A DNA stretch of 52,768 nt from NCBI GenBank assembly GCA_016794595.1, contig JAEUJN010000067.1:1-52768 (forward strand). Direction: 5' to 3'. The notes under the pieces were generated by a model. It worked only from the letters and a program-made list of their open reading frames with translations, made no database searches and had not been told where the DNA came from. Numbering within the stretch: the first letter of the stretch is position 1; each line of letters opens with the position of its first letter. A program made the position numbers and the translations under genes. The DNA comes from Kineosporiaceae bacterium (lineage in GTDB: Bacteria; Actinomycetota; Actinomycetes; Actinomycetales; Kineosporiaceae). Of this stretch, positions 1 through 9,200 are shown one piece after another.

Positions 1-537
1 AAGGCGGCCAAGGCTGCGAGGGCGTCCGCGAGAGCCGGTGGCCGGGGCGTGACCAAGGCCTCGACGAAGGCTCCCGCGAAGACCAACGCGAAACCCCCCA
101 CAAAGGCCGCTTCCTCGCGGGCCGAGGCAGCGGTGGCCGCCGAACTCGCGGTGCGGGCCAACGAGGCGCCGTGGACGCCTGAGGAGCTGGCCGAGGTCCG
201 CGTCGAGCTGGGGGCCGAGGTGGCCCGGCTCACCGAGGAGTTGCGCGCCATCGAGGAGGGCATCGCCGACGTGCTGCGAGACAGCGGCGACGGCGCCGGC
301 GACGACCAGGCCGACTCCGGCGCCAAGGCCTTCGAGCGTGAGCAGGGCATGACCCTGCTGTCCACCACCCGCCAGGCTCTCGATCAGACCGAGCGTGCCC
401 TGGAGCGCATCGCCGACGGGACCTACGGGGTCTGCGAGTCCTGTGGGCTGGCCGTGGGCAAGCTGCGCATGCAGGCCTTCCCGCGGGCCCTGCTCTGCCT
501 GAGCTGCAAGCAGGAGCAGGAGCAGGAGCGTCGCTGA
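1..537 (+). CDS. DksA/TraR-type zinc-finger protein (5' end outside window)
   Basis: The reading frame is open from the first base, so the gene probably starts upstream; a GTG at 49 is an internal candidate start that would give 162 aa. The N-terminal part is rich in Lys, Ala and Thr and looks disordered. A predicted coiled-coil stretch follows. The C-terminus has a C4 zinc finger: C129, C132, C150 and C153 counted from the GTG, spaced C-x2-C-x17-C-x2-C. This is the DksA/TraR C4 fold. Family members bind RNA polymerase in the secondary channel, but the acidic tip that DksA needs is not obvious here, so a transcriptional role is inference. The position next to lspA is common in actinobacteria, where this protein usually lies between ileS and lspA. 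Confidence 0.85.
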   Translation, partial: KAAKAARASARAGGRGVTKASTKAPAKTNAKPPTKAASSRAEAAVAAELAVRANEAPWTPEELAEVRVELGAEVARLTEELRAIEEGIADVLRDSGDGAGDDQADSGAKAFEREQGMTLLSTTRQALDQTERALERIADGTYGVCESCGLAVGKLRMQAFPRALLCLSCKQEQEQERR

Positions 538-602
538 CCTGCCGGCACGTCCGCTGCGCATCGCTAGCGGTCTCGGCGCCCGGACGCGGGGGGTCACCGG
601 AC

Positions 603-1253
603 ATGGCAGGCTTGCCCCTCGTGGAGTCGCGTCGAGGGTTGCCCGTCCTGCTGATCGCCCTGGCCGCGGTGATCGTCGTCCTGGACCAGGTCACCAAGGT
701 GATCGCCGTCGACCGGCTCGAACCGGGCGTCCCGGTGACCGTGATCGAGGGCTGGTTGCAGTTCCGGCTCGTCCGCAACCCGGGGGCGGCCTTCTCCCTG
801 GGCACCGGCACCACCTGGGTGTTCACCATCATCGCCGTGGTGGTGGGGGTGGTCATCCTGCGCACCCTGCGACGGGTGCGAAGCCTGCCCTGGGCGATCG
901 CGCTCGGCCTGCTCCTGGGTGGCCTGCTCGGCAATCTCACCGACCGGCTGTTCCGCCAGCCCGGTGTCGCCCGCGGTCACGTGGTCGACTTCGTCGAGTA
1001 CCTGCGGTTTCCCCTGATCGACTTCCCGGTGTTCAACGTGGCCGACTCGTGCATCACCACCTCGGCGATCCTGATCGCTCTGCTCGGGGTGCTGAACATC
1101 CCGATGGAGGGACGCCCGGGTGACCAGCCGGCCGAGACGTCGACCGACCGATCCGGCGAGGCGTCGATCGATCAGGGGGCACACGAGCCCTCCCAGGTGC
1201 CCCGCGAGTCCCGGTCCGACCCGGCCGGCGAGGGAACGCCGTCCGATGGGTGA
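603..1253 (+). CDS. lspA: Lipoprotein signal peptidase (signal peptidase II)
   Basis: 216 aa, ATG start. LspA is an inner-membrane aspartic protease that cleaves prolipoproteins just before the lipidated Cys. Four hydrophobic segments lie around residues 13-30, 70-88, 96-112 and 143-164. The family motifs are all present: the NPGAAFS loop (residues 59-65), GNLTDR with the first catalytic Asp (D114), and FNVADS with the second (D148). The last 46 residues are a hydrophilic tail, longer than in most family members. The gene overlaps the following pseudouridine synthase by 8 nt, so the two are probably co-translated. Lipoprotein substrates encoded in this window include the DUF305 protein and the 32.9-33.7 kb lipoprotein. 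Confidence 0.95.
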   Translation: MAGLPLVESRRGLPVLLIALAAVIVVLDQVTKVIAVDRLEPGVPVTVIEGWLQFRLVRNPGAAFSLGTGTTWVFTIIAVVVGVVILRTLRRVRSLPWAIALGLLLGGLLGNLTDRLFRQPGVARGHVVDFVEYLRFPLIDFPVFNVADSCITTSAILIALLGVLNIPMEGRPGDQPAETSTDRSGEASIDQGAHEPSQVPRESRSDPAGEGTPSDG

Positions 1254-2172
1254 ACGGCGTGCCCTGCCGGTGCCGGACGGTCTCGCCGGGGAACGGGTCG
1301 ATGCCGGCCTCGCTCGCCTGCTCGGCATCTCCCGGACGGCGGCCGCCGACCTGGCCGCCGCGGGCGCGGTCGGTCTGGACGGCCGCCCGGCAGCCAAGTC
1401 CGACCGGCTGTCGGCCGGTGCCTGGCTCGAGGTCGACCTGCCCGATGCCCGTCCGGCCGCGCCCGAGGTGGTGGCAACCCCGGTCTCGGGCATGATCGTG
1501 GTGCACGACGACGAGGACATCGTCGTGATCGACAAACCGGTGGGGGTGGCGGCGCACCCCAGCCCCGGCTGGGAGGGGCCGACCGTGGTCGGCGCCCTGG
1601 CGGCGTCCGGGTATCGCATCGCCACGTCGGGAGCAGCCGAACGCCAAGGGGTGGTACACCGTCTGGACGTCGGGACGAGCGGCCTGATGGTGGTGACCAA
1701 GAGCGAGCACGCCTACAGCCGCCTCAAGCAGGCGTTCCGTGACCGGACGGTGGAGAAGATCTACCACGCGCTCGTGCAAGGGCATCCGGACCCGTTGGTG
1801 GGCACCATCGATGCCCCGATCGGCCGTCACCCGACCCAGGATCACCGGTGGGCGGTGGTGGCCTCGGGCAAACCGAGTGTGACGCACTACGAGGCGATCG
1901 AGGCCTTCCCGGCCGCCTCACTGCTGGAGGTACACCTCGAGACCGGCCGCACCCATCAGATCAGGGTGCACTTCTCCGCGCTGCGCCACCCGTGCGTGGG
2001 TGATCTGACCTATGGCGCCGACCCGGTCCTGGCGCGCAGGCTCGGGCTCGAACGGCAGTGGCTGCACGCCGTCCGGCTGGCCTTCGAGCACCCCGGCACC
2101 GGCGAGTGGGTCGAGTTCACGACCACGTACCCGGCCGATCTGCAGGGGGCACTGGAGGTCCTGTCCGGCTGA
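1246..2172 (+). CDS. RluA-family 23S rRNA pseudouridine synthase (RluD-like)
   Basis: 308 aa. The frame is open further upstream inside lspA, but the ATG at 1246, 8 nt before the lspA stop, gives the right N-terminus. Residues about 12-65 form an S4 RNA-binding domain. The catalytic domain has the RluA signature HRLDVGTSG, with catalytic Asp at D141, and the GRTHQIRVH motif further on. These enzymes isomerise uridines in rRNA, or sometimes tRNA, to pseudouridine. The S4 domain and position after lspA resemble RluD, but the target uridines cannot be read from the sequence. The gene ends 5 bp from the convergent zinc-ribbon gene. Confidence 0.92.
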   Translation: MGERRALPVPDGLAGERVDAGLARLLGISRTAAADLAAAGAVGLDGRPAAKSDRLSAGAWLEVDLPDARPAAPEVVATPVSGMIVVHDDEDIVVIDKPVGVAAHPSPGWEGPTVVGALAASGYRIATSGAAERQGVVHRLDVGTSGLMVVTKSEHAYSRLKQAFRDRTVEKIYHALVQGHPDPLVGTIDAPIGRHPTQDHRWAVVASGKPSVTHYEAIEAFPAASLLEVHLETGRTHQIRVHFSALRHPCVGDLTYGADPVLARRLGLERQWLHAVRLAFEHPGTGEWVEFTTTYPADLQGALEVLSG

Positions 2173-2177
2173 CCGGT

Positions 2178-3335
2178 TCAGCCGGAGCCGCCCGGCCCGC
2201 CGATCGTGACCCCCGTGGACTGCTGCTGGCTGAACAGGAACACCAGCACCGCGACCACGATCAGCCCGAGCACCACCGCTGCGATGATCTTGGGGATGCT
2301 GTAGGGGCGATCGCCGATCACCTGGCCGGTGTGAGCATTCACGAAGACCTGATAGGTCGTGCCGCCGTAGAGGTAGGCGGCCACCCAGACCGGCAGCAGC
2401 ATCAGCTTGAACATCAGCTCGGCGTAGCGGGTGTCCATCGAGTGCACCTGCTGGACGTCACCGCCGATGTCGTGCCGGCAGTCGTCCAGGATCACCGTGC
2501 GCATCTGCTGCTTGGCCGCCTCGAGCCCCTGATCCGGCTGGACGTCGTAGCGCAGGGCCTGGTACCCGGACAGGTACTCGGGCTGGTAGGGCCGGGCACC
2601 CTCCAGCGACCAGGGCGACAACCGGGCGATCTGGTCGGGCTCCAGGCGGGTGGAGGCGACCACCACCACGTCGTCGAAGTCGCGGGCCACGGCGCCGGAC
2701 GCCGGCCACCATCGGGTGCGCATGACCTGCCGGGTCTGCTGTTGGGGCCGCCCGTCGACCATCACCGTGACCTGCTGGGTCTCGAAGTAGTGCTCCCCCC
2801 GCAGCCCCGAGTACCGGGTGCTGGTCGAGGCGTCGAAGGTCCAGTGCGGTAGGTAGGTGCCCTTCAGCTGCTCGGTGGCCGTCACCTTCTTCAGCCGGTT
2901 GGGGGCGAACAGCCGCGAGCCGACCCAGGCCCGGACGGCGTCCTGAGCCCCTCGCCGGTCGATGGTGAACGGCACCACTCCCTCGGGCACGATCTGCTCG
3001 TCCGGATTGACGTCGACGACGATCGGCGCCCCGCAGAACTGGCAGAGCGTGGACAGGTCGTCGGTCTCGAGCTGTGCAGCACACCGGGGGCAGCTCAGCA
3101 GGTGAGCGCCCGTGCGCCCGGTGGGCTTGATCGGTGAGGACTGCCACGTCACGTAGTCGTGCTCGTCGATGGTCTCGTCGACCATCACCACGGGCTGCTC
3201 GGCGCCGCAGTAGGGGCACTGCAGGGCGCCCCCGCCGGGGGCGTACTCGAGCCGCGCGCCGCACTGCACGCAGTCGAACGTGCGGACGCCGGTCGGCGCG
3301 ACGCCCTCGCTCACGCGGGTCTCGCCGTCCTCCAC
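2178..3335 (-). CDS. Zinc-ribbon membrane protein, partner of SPFH protein (YdjG-like)
   Basis: 385 aa from a GTG start that lies 7 nt after the SPFH gene stop. Two zinc ribbons lie at the N-terminus: C22/C25/C40/C43 and C82/C85/C98/C101. A central mixed domain of unknown fold follows. One hydrophobic stretch lies near residues 310-328 and a clear transmembrane helix near 346-369, with a Gly/Ser-rich tail. Proteins like this are often mislabelled as PriA helicase because of the zinc ribbons; there are no helicase motifs. In Bacillus subtilis, ydjG lies with ydjH and ydjI (an SPFH protein) and helps link PspA to the membrane. The same pairing here suggests a membrane-stress complex, but that is inference. 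A second GTG at codon 8 is an alternative start. Confidence 0.8.
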   Translation of the reverse strand: MEDGETRVSEGVAPTGVRTFDCVQCGARLEYAPGGGALQCPYCGAEQPVVMVDETIDEHDYVTWQSSPIKPTGRTGAHLLSCPRCAAQLETDDLSTLCQFCGAPIVVDVNPDEQIVPEGVVPFTIDRRGAQDAVRAWVGSRLFAPNRLKKVTATEQLKGTYLPHWTFDASTSTRYSGLRGEHYFETQQVTVMVDGRPQQQTRQVMRTRWWPASGAVARDFDDVVVVASTRLEPDQIARLSPWSLEGARPYQPEYLSGYQALRYDVQPDQGLEAAKQQMRTVILDDCRHDIGGDVQQVHSMDTRYAELMFKLMLLPVWVAAYLYGGTTYQVFVNAHTGQVIGDRPYSIPKIIAAVVLGLIVVAVLVFLFSQQQSTGVTIGGPGGSG

Positions 3336-3342
3336 CTCGTGC

Positions 3343-4575
3343 CTACTGCGTCGGCTGCTGACCGGCGCCTGCCCCGGCCGCCGGGTCAGGACCCGGCGCG
3401 CCGGACTGGTCCGGTGCAGCGGCCGCCGAGGGCGCCGGGGTGGTCGGAGGGACCGGCAGCGGAGGTGGCGCGATGGACAGCACCGGCGCCAGGGCGGCGA
3501 TCTCGCGGGCGGCCTGCCACTGCTCCATGCCCGCCGTCCAGACCAGGACCTCCGGGGTGAGCAGCCCCTCGGCGACCTTGCCGGGCAGCTCCGGGCCGGT
3601 GAACGGCCCGTGCTGCTGGCCGTTGACCCCGAGGTACCAGTGCTGCACCGGCATGGCCGGGGGAGCGGCGGCGGTGGGAGCGGCGGCGGCGGTGGGGGTG
3701 GCAGCGGCCTGGCCCTGGCCGGAGCGCAGTTGCTCGGCCATCTGCTGGCCGACGGCCATGCCCATCCCGAGCCCGATCCCCGCAGCGCCCCCGCCGCCGG
3801 GGTTGCGGGCGGCGTCCTCGATCGCCTCGGCGGTCTGGAACTTGGTGTACCGGTCGAGGTCGCCGACCACGCCCATCTGGGTCCGCTTGTCGATCGCGGC
3901 CTGCACCTCCTCGGGCACCGAGATGTTCTCGATCACGAAGGTCGGGATCGTGATTCCCATGTTGGCCAGGTCCTCGGACAGGATCCCGGCCACCCGCTGA
4001 CCGATCGACTGCTGCTGGGCAGCGAGGTCGATCATCGACACGCCCGCCGTGGCCAGCGCCGTCCCCAGCTTGCCCACGATCATCTGGCGCAGGAACTCCG
4101 AGACCTCCTCGGTCCGGAACTGCTGGTCGGTGCCGGCCAGTTCGCGCAGCAGGCGCCCCGCGTCGGTGACCCGGAGCGAGTAGGCGCCGAACGCGCGCAG
4201 GCGCACCATGCCGAACTCGGGGTCACGCACGATCACCGGGTTCTGGGTGCCCCACTTGAGATCGGTGAACTGGCGGGTGTTGACGAAGTACACCTCGGCC
4301 TTGAACGGCGACTCGAAGCCGTACTTCCAGCCCTTGAGGGTGGACAGGAGGGGCAGGTTCTGGGTCTCGAGGGTGTGGGTGCCCGGCCCGAAGGTGTCCG
4401 CGATCTGGCCCTCGTTGACGAAGACGGCGCTCTGGGACTCCCGGACGACGAGCTGGGCTCCCATCTTGATCTCGTTGTCGTGCCGCGGGAACCGCCACAC
4501 GATCGTGTCCCGGGAGTCGTCGAGCCACTCGATGATGTCGATGAACTCGCCGCGGACCATGTCGAACAGGCCCAT
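3343..4575 (-). CDS. SPFH-domain protein with C-terminal GYF_2 domain (YdjI-like)
   Basis: 410 aa, ATG start with a good ribosome-binding site (GGAGG, 5 nt spacing). The N-terminal half (about residues 30-240) is an SPFH/band-7-like domain of the virion-core-protein group (YdjI family). A Gly/Ala-rich segment and a Gln/Ala-rich linker follow. Residues about 312-362 match a GYF_2 domain: HWYLGVNGQQHGPF followed by W and G-x2-QW positions. The tail is rich in Pro and Ala. SPFH proteins form membrane-associated oligomers; GYF domains bind proline-rich ligands. The zinc-ribbon membrane protein downstream is the likely membrane anchor or partner. Confidence 0.85.
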   Translation of the reverse strand: MGLFDMVRGEFIDIIEWLDDSRDTIVWRFPRHDNEIKMGAQLVVRESQSAVFVNEGQIADTFGPGTHTLETQNLPLLSTLKGWKYGFESPFKAEVYFVNTRQFTDLKWGTQNPVIVRDPEFGMVRLRAFGAYSLRVTDAGRLLRELAGTDQQFRTEEVSEFLRQMIVGKLGTALATAGVSMIDLAAQQQSIGQRVAGILSEDLANMGITIPTFVIENISVPEEVQAAIDKRTQMGVVGDLDRYTKFQTAEAIEDAARNPGGGGAAGIGLGMGMAVGQQMAEQLRSGQGQAAATPTAAAAPTAAAPPAMPVQHWYLGVNGQQHGPFTGPELPGKVAEGLLTPEVLVWTAGMEQWQAAREIAALAPVLSIAPPPLPVPPTTPAPSAAAAPDQSGAPGPDPAAGAGAGQQPTQ

Positions 4576-4622
4576 CGCAACCTCCGGGAACCGTGCCCGC
4601 GCCGGTCGCGGGTCCGCCAGCG

Positions 4623-4628
4623 ATGCTA
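4623..4628 (-). promoter_or_regulatory. Candidate -10 element for the SPFH/zinc-ribbon pair
   Basis: TAGCAT on the minus strand, about 50 nt before the SPFH start. It matches the TANNNT form used by other promoters in this window. No -35 box is evident. Confidence 0.35.
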
Positions 4629-4704
4629 GTGCGTGCCGATCGCGCGGGCGCGCCGGCGGACGATCTCCGGTGGACAGGGATCGAGCCCCCTCCCGCGTGC
4701 TGGG

Positions 4705-5427
4705 TCACCCGCCCGCCCCGGCAGCGGCGACCCGGTGGGTGACCCATCCCGGCCCCGGCCCGGCGAGTGCCAGGTCCACGAGCATCCTGGCCAGGTCGGC
4801 GCGGGCAACCCGCGGGTTCCCCCGCAGGGGACGGCCGGTGGCGTCGACTTCGGCCCCGGTGGGCGGGCCATCGGTCAGTCTCACCGCGCGCACGACGGTG
4901 TGAGGCAGGCCCGAGGCGGTCAGCAGGCGCTCGGCCTCGGTGAGCCCGGCGTAGGACACCCGCAGCGAGCTGGACGCGATCAGCCAGCGCACCGGGGCCG
5001 GCAGCTCCCGCCAGGACTCCGCGGCCCCGACCGCGCTGAGCAGGATCACGCGGGTCAGTGGCGTCGCGTGCGTGCACAGTGCCCGGACCGCGGCGGGCAC
5101 CACGTCCCGGCGCCCGGCGATCCCGCTCCACGGGTGCCGGCCGCGGTAGCGGACGCCCGCGGCCACCACCACTGCCGAGCTGCCGTCGAGGCTGCGCCGG
5201 ACGGCGTCCGGGTCGTCGAGGTCACCGGCCACCACCCGCGGTCCGTGCTCGTGCGAGGGCTCGTGCGAGGGCTCGTGCGAGGGCAGGTGGGCGGGCATCC
5301 GCGAGGCGTCGCGGACCAGCGCGGTCACCGCCAGGCCGCGGCTCAGCCCCTCGGCGACGACGAGCCGGCCGGTGCGGCCGGTCGCCCCGATCACCGTGAT
5401 CGCCCGGTGGGTGGTGTGGTCGGTCAT
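4705..5427 (-). CDS. NAD(P)-binding Rossmann-fold reductase (NmrA/SDR-like)
   Basis: 240 aa, ATG start preceded by GAGGAG at 6 nt. The N-terminus has the dinucleotide-binding motif GATGRTG (residues 14-20), then a second strand and the short VVAGDLDD segment typical of atypical short-chain dehydrogenases of the NAD(P)H-binding group. The substrate is unknown. A loop around residues 48-59 holds a tandem PSHE repeat encoded by three exact 12-bp units. The gene is transcribed away from a MerR regulator and has a 19-bp-spacer promoter of the MerR type, so it is probably induced by whatever that regulator senses. Confidence 0.82.
   Translation of the reverse strand: MTDHTTHRAITVIGATGRTGRLVVAEGLSRGLAVTALVRDASRMPAHLPSHEPSHEPSHEHGPRVVAGDLDDPDAVRRSLDGSSAVVVAAGVRYRGRHPWSGIAGRRDVVPAAVRALCTHATPLTRVILLSAVGAAESWRELPAPVRWLIASSSLRVSYAGLTEAERLLTASGLPHTVVRAVRLTDGPPTGAEVDATGRPLRGNPRVARADLARMLVDLALAGPGPGWVTHRVAAAGAGG
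5248..5283. repeat. Three tandem 12-bp units inside the reductase gene
   Basis: The unit CTCGTGCGAGGG occurs three times head to tail. It stays in frame and encodes repeats of Pro-Ser-His-Glu. Slippage would add or remove four residues at a time without a frameshift. Confidence 0.85.
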
Positions 5428-5473
5428 GATGTTCTCCTCGGATCGGCCCGCGGTGGCGGGTGATGATCCGCAC

Positions 5474-5504
5474 AGGGCACACCTTCGAGTGGGCTCGAAG
5501 TCAA
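5474..5504 (-). promoter_or_regulatory. MerR-type promoter and operator dyad
   Basis: On the minus strand TTGACT (5499-5504) is separated by exactly 19 bp from TGCCCT (5474-5479). The spacer carries a perfect 7-bp inverted repeat, CTTCGAG/CTCGAAG (5483-5489 and 5494-5500). An over-long 19-bp spacer with the dyad centred in it is the hallmark of MerR-activated promoters. It points at the reductase gene starting at 5427, and the adjacent MerR protein is the obvious binder. Confidence 0.75.
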
Positions 5505-5547
5505 GGCAACCGTCCGGGGCCCGGACGGGAGCCGGAGGGAGGCGGCC

Positions 5548-5949
5548 GTGGACGGACCGGCCCAGCCGTGGACGGTGGCGGACTTCGCCGAACGGTCCGG
5601 GGTACCGGCCACCACCCTGCGCTACTGGGACGACATCGGGCTCCTGCCCGCTCACCGGCTGGACAACGGTCACCGACGGTACGGTCCGGGCGACCTGCCC
5701 CGGCTCGAGCTGCTGCGGATGTGCCAGGAGCTGGGTGCCACCACCGAGGAGATCCGTCTGGTCCTGGACGCGCAGGACCCGGCGGAACGGGCCGCCTACG
5801 CCCGGCGGACCCTCCCGCTGATCCAGCAGCGGATCGGCACCCTGCAGTCCGCTGCACTGGTCCTGGAACATGTCGCCGACTGCCGCCACCAGGACGCCGC
5901 GACGTGTGGCGCCTGGCTGCGCACCCTGCTGGCCCCTGCGCCAGGGTGA
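5548..5949 (+). CDS. MerR-family transcriptional regulator
   Basis: 133 aa, GTG start with GGAGG 8 nt upstream. The N-terminal winged helix-turn-helix is clear: WTVADFAERSGVPATTLRYW and then DDIGLL, residues about 8-33. A dimerisation helix follows around residues 75-115. The C-terminus is short, with two Cys (residues about 111 and 120) near His and Asp, so a metal or thiol signal is possible but not shown. It is divergent from the NAD(P)-binding reductase and probably controls it through the dyad between them. Confidence 0.88.
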   Translation: MDGPAQPWTVADFAERSGVPATTLRYWDDIGLLPAHRLDNGHRRYGPGDLPRLELLRMCQELGATTEEIRLVLDAQDPAERAAYARRTLPLIQQRIGTLQSAALVLEHVADCRHQDAATCGAWLRTLLAPAPG

Positions 5950-6265
5950 GTCGTCCGGCCGCGACGGGGAGACGGATGGGCGCGATGGGATGGTGGTCAC
6001 GGGATCGGGCGACACGCCAGCCACCAGGGACTCGCCCGAGGGGGCGGGGAGTTGTCGGTGGGCAGACCTAGACTGACCTGGCGGTCCAGCAGCCTGCCCT
6101 GGACGCCGTCGACCATCCCGCTGCCGAGGCGCAGCGACTTCCCCTGGTCGGTGGCGGGTGGGCCCCGCGGGACCCGTTCGTCAGGTGTCGCTGTGCCGTG
6201 ACGCCGGTCTCCCGTTCGGTGGGCCCGTCGCGGTGCGGTGCCGGGGATGAGGGAGGTCCGGTCCG
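5950..6265. other. Intergenic region upstream of dnaE
   Basis: About 316 bases with no convincing gene. A TAGACT hexamer at 6069-6074 could be a -10 element for dnaE, which would give a leader of roughly 185 nt; no matching -35 box is seen. The ribosome-binding site GGGAGG lies 10-15 nt before the dnaE ATG. Confidence 0.4.
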
Positions 6266-9200
6266 ATGACCACGGGCAACGGCTCGTTCGTTCACCTGCA
6301 CAACCACACCGAGTACTCGATGCTCGACGGTGCGGCCAAGATCGACGATCTGTTCGTCGAGGCCAAGCGGATGGGCATGCCGGCGGTGGCGACCACCGAC
6401 CACGGGTTCCTCTTCGGTGCCTATGAGTTCTGGAAGAAGGGCACCAAGCACGGGGTCAAGCCGATCATCGGGCTGGAGGCGTACGTCACCCCCGGTACCA
6501 GCCGGTTCGACCGCACCCGGGTGCGCTGGGGCGACGGGTCACGGGACGACGTGTCCGGTGGCGGGGCGTACACCCACATGACGATGTGGGCACAGACCAC
6601 GCAGGGCATGCACAACCTGTTCCGGATGGGGTCGCTGGCCAGTCTCGAGGGGCACTTCTACAAACCCCGCATGGACCGCGAGCTCCTGCAGACCTACGGC
6701 ACGGGGCTGATCGCCACCACCGGCTGCCCCTCGGGAGAGATCCAGACCCGGTTGCGCCTGGGCCAGTACCGCGAGGCGGTCGAGGCGGCGGCCGAGTTCC
6801 GGGACCTGTTCGGGCCGGACAACTTCTACTGCGAGTTGATGGACCACGGGCTGGACATCGAGCGCACCGTCCAGAAGGACCTGCTGCGCCTGGCCCGTGA
6901 CCTCGGCCTGCCGCTGGTGGCCTCCAACGACCTGCACTACACCCGCGCCGAGGACGCTCAGGCGCATGCCGTCCTGCTGTGCGTGCAGTCGGGCTCGACC
7001 CTGGCCGACCCGAAGCGGTTCAAGTTCGACGCCGACGACTTCTACCTGAAGAGCCCGCAGGAGATGCGCCACCTGTGGCGCGAGCTGCCCGAGGCCTGCG
7101 ACAACACGCTGGCCATCGCCGAGCGGTGCGAGGTCACCTTCACCGAGGGCGCCAACCTGATGCCGCGCTTCCCGGTCCCCGAGGGCGAGAGCGAGCAGTC
7201 GTGGTTCGTCAAGGAGGTCGAGCGCGGGCTGCACCGTCGCTACCCCGGCGGCATCCCCGCCGACGTGCGCACGCAGGCCGACTTCGAGGTCGAGGTCATC
7301 TGCCAGATGGGCTTCCCCGGCTACTTCCTGGTGGTGGCCGACTTCATCAACTGGGCCAAGGAGCAGGGCATCCGGGTGGGTCCGGGCCGGGGCAGCGCCG
7401 CAGGGTCGCTGGCCGCCTACGCGACCGGGATCACCGACCTCGACCCGCTGCCGCACGGTCTGATCTTCGAGCGGTTCCTCAACCCCGAGCGGGTCTCCAT
7501 GCCCGACGTCGACGTCGATTTCGACGAGCGCCGCCGCGGTGAGGTGATCCGGTACGTCACCGACAAGTACGGCGAGGAACGCGTCGCGCAGATCGTCACC
7601 TACGGCACCATCAAGGCCAAGCAGGCGCTCAAGGACGCCTCCCGGGTGCTGGGTTACCCGTTCTCGATGGGGGAGCGGCTGACCAAGGCCATGCCCCCGG
7701 CGGTGATGGGCAAGGACATCCCGCTCACCGGGATCTTCGACCCCGACCACCCGCGCTACGGCGAGGCGGGGGAGTTCCGCGACCTGCACACCTCTGACCC
7801 CGAGATCCAGAAGGTGGTCGAGACCGCCCGGGGGCTCGAGGGGCTGAAGCGGCAGTGGGGGGTGCACGCCGCGGGCGTGATCATGTCCAGCGAGCCGCTG
7901 ATCGACCACGTGCCGATCATGCGCCGCGAGCAGGACGGCGCGATCATCACGCAGTTCGACTACCCGACCTGCGAGACGCTCGGCCTGCTCAAGATGGACT
8001 TCCTGGGCCTGCGCAACCTGACCGTCATCGACGACGCCCTGAAGAACGTCGTCGCCAACGGCAAGGACGCCGTCGACCTCGATGAGCTCTCGGCCACGCT
8101 GGACGACAAGGCGACCTACGAACTGTTGGCCGCCGGTGACACCCTCGGGGTGTTCCAGCTGGACGGCGGGCCGATGCGCACCCTGCTGCGCCAGATGCGC
8201 CCGGACCACTTCGAGGACATCTCCGCCGTCCTGGCCCTGTACCGCCCGGGGCCGATGGGTGCCAACTCGCACACCAACTATGCGTTGCGCAAGAACGGGT
8301 TACAGCCCATCACGCCGATCCATCCGGAGCTCGCCGAACCGCTGGCCGAGATCCTCGACACCACGTACGGCCTGATCGTCTACCAGGAACAGGTCATGGC
8401 GATCGCGCAGAAGGTGGCCGGGTACTCCCTCGGCAAGGCCGACCTGTTGCGCCGGGCCATGGGCAAGAAGAAGCGCGAGATCCTCGACAAGGAGTTCGAG
8501 GGCTTCAACGCCGGCATGAAGGCGAACGGGTACTCGGACGCCGCGATCACAACGCTGTGGGACATCCTGGTCCCGTTCTCGGACTACGCGTTCAACAAGG
8601 CCCACACCGCGGGCTACGGGTTGGTCTCGTACTGGACTGCCTACCTCAAGGCCAACTATCCCTGCGAGTACATGGCCGCGCTGCTCACCAGCGTCCGCGA
8701 CGACAAGGACAAGTCGGCGCTGTACCTGAACGAGTGCCGCCGCATGGGCATCAAGGTGCTGCCGCCGGACGTGAACTCCTCGGCCGCCGACTTCACCCCG
8801 GTCGGTGAGGACATCCGGTTCGGCCTGACCGCGATCCGCAACGTCGGGGCCAACGTGGTCGACGCCGTGGTGCAGGCGCGCACCGAGCACGGCGCCTACG
8901 CCTCCTTCCACGACTTCCTGCGCAAGGTGCCCCTGGTGGTGTGCAACAAGCGCACCGTCGAGTCGCTGATCAAGGCCGGGGCGTTCGACTCGCTGGCCGA
9001 ACCCCGGTTCGGCATGGTCAAGGTGCACGAGCTGTGCGTCGAGGCGGTGGTCTCCGACAAGCGCCAGGAGGACCGCGGCCAGTTCTCGCTGTTCGGCGGC
9101 ATGGACGACGACAGCCCCGCCGAATCGATGCTGCCCCCGGTACCCGACGTCGAGTGGGACAAGCCGACCCTGCTGTCCAACGAGCGCGAGATGCTCGGGC

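Noticed and set aside
2058-2852. Plus-strand frame over the zinc-ribbon gene
   Set aside because: Shadow frame rich in His, Gly and Val; the minus-strand gene has clear zinc ribbons and a membrane helix.
3280-4629. Plus-strand frame of 449 codons over the SPFH gene
   Set aside because: Shadow of the SPFH gene; no domain, no ribosome-binding site.
6539-8272. Long open frame antisense to dnaE
   Set aside because: GC-rich codons keep antisense frames open; the protein has no recognisable domain and lies entirely on a conserved gene.
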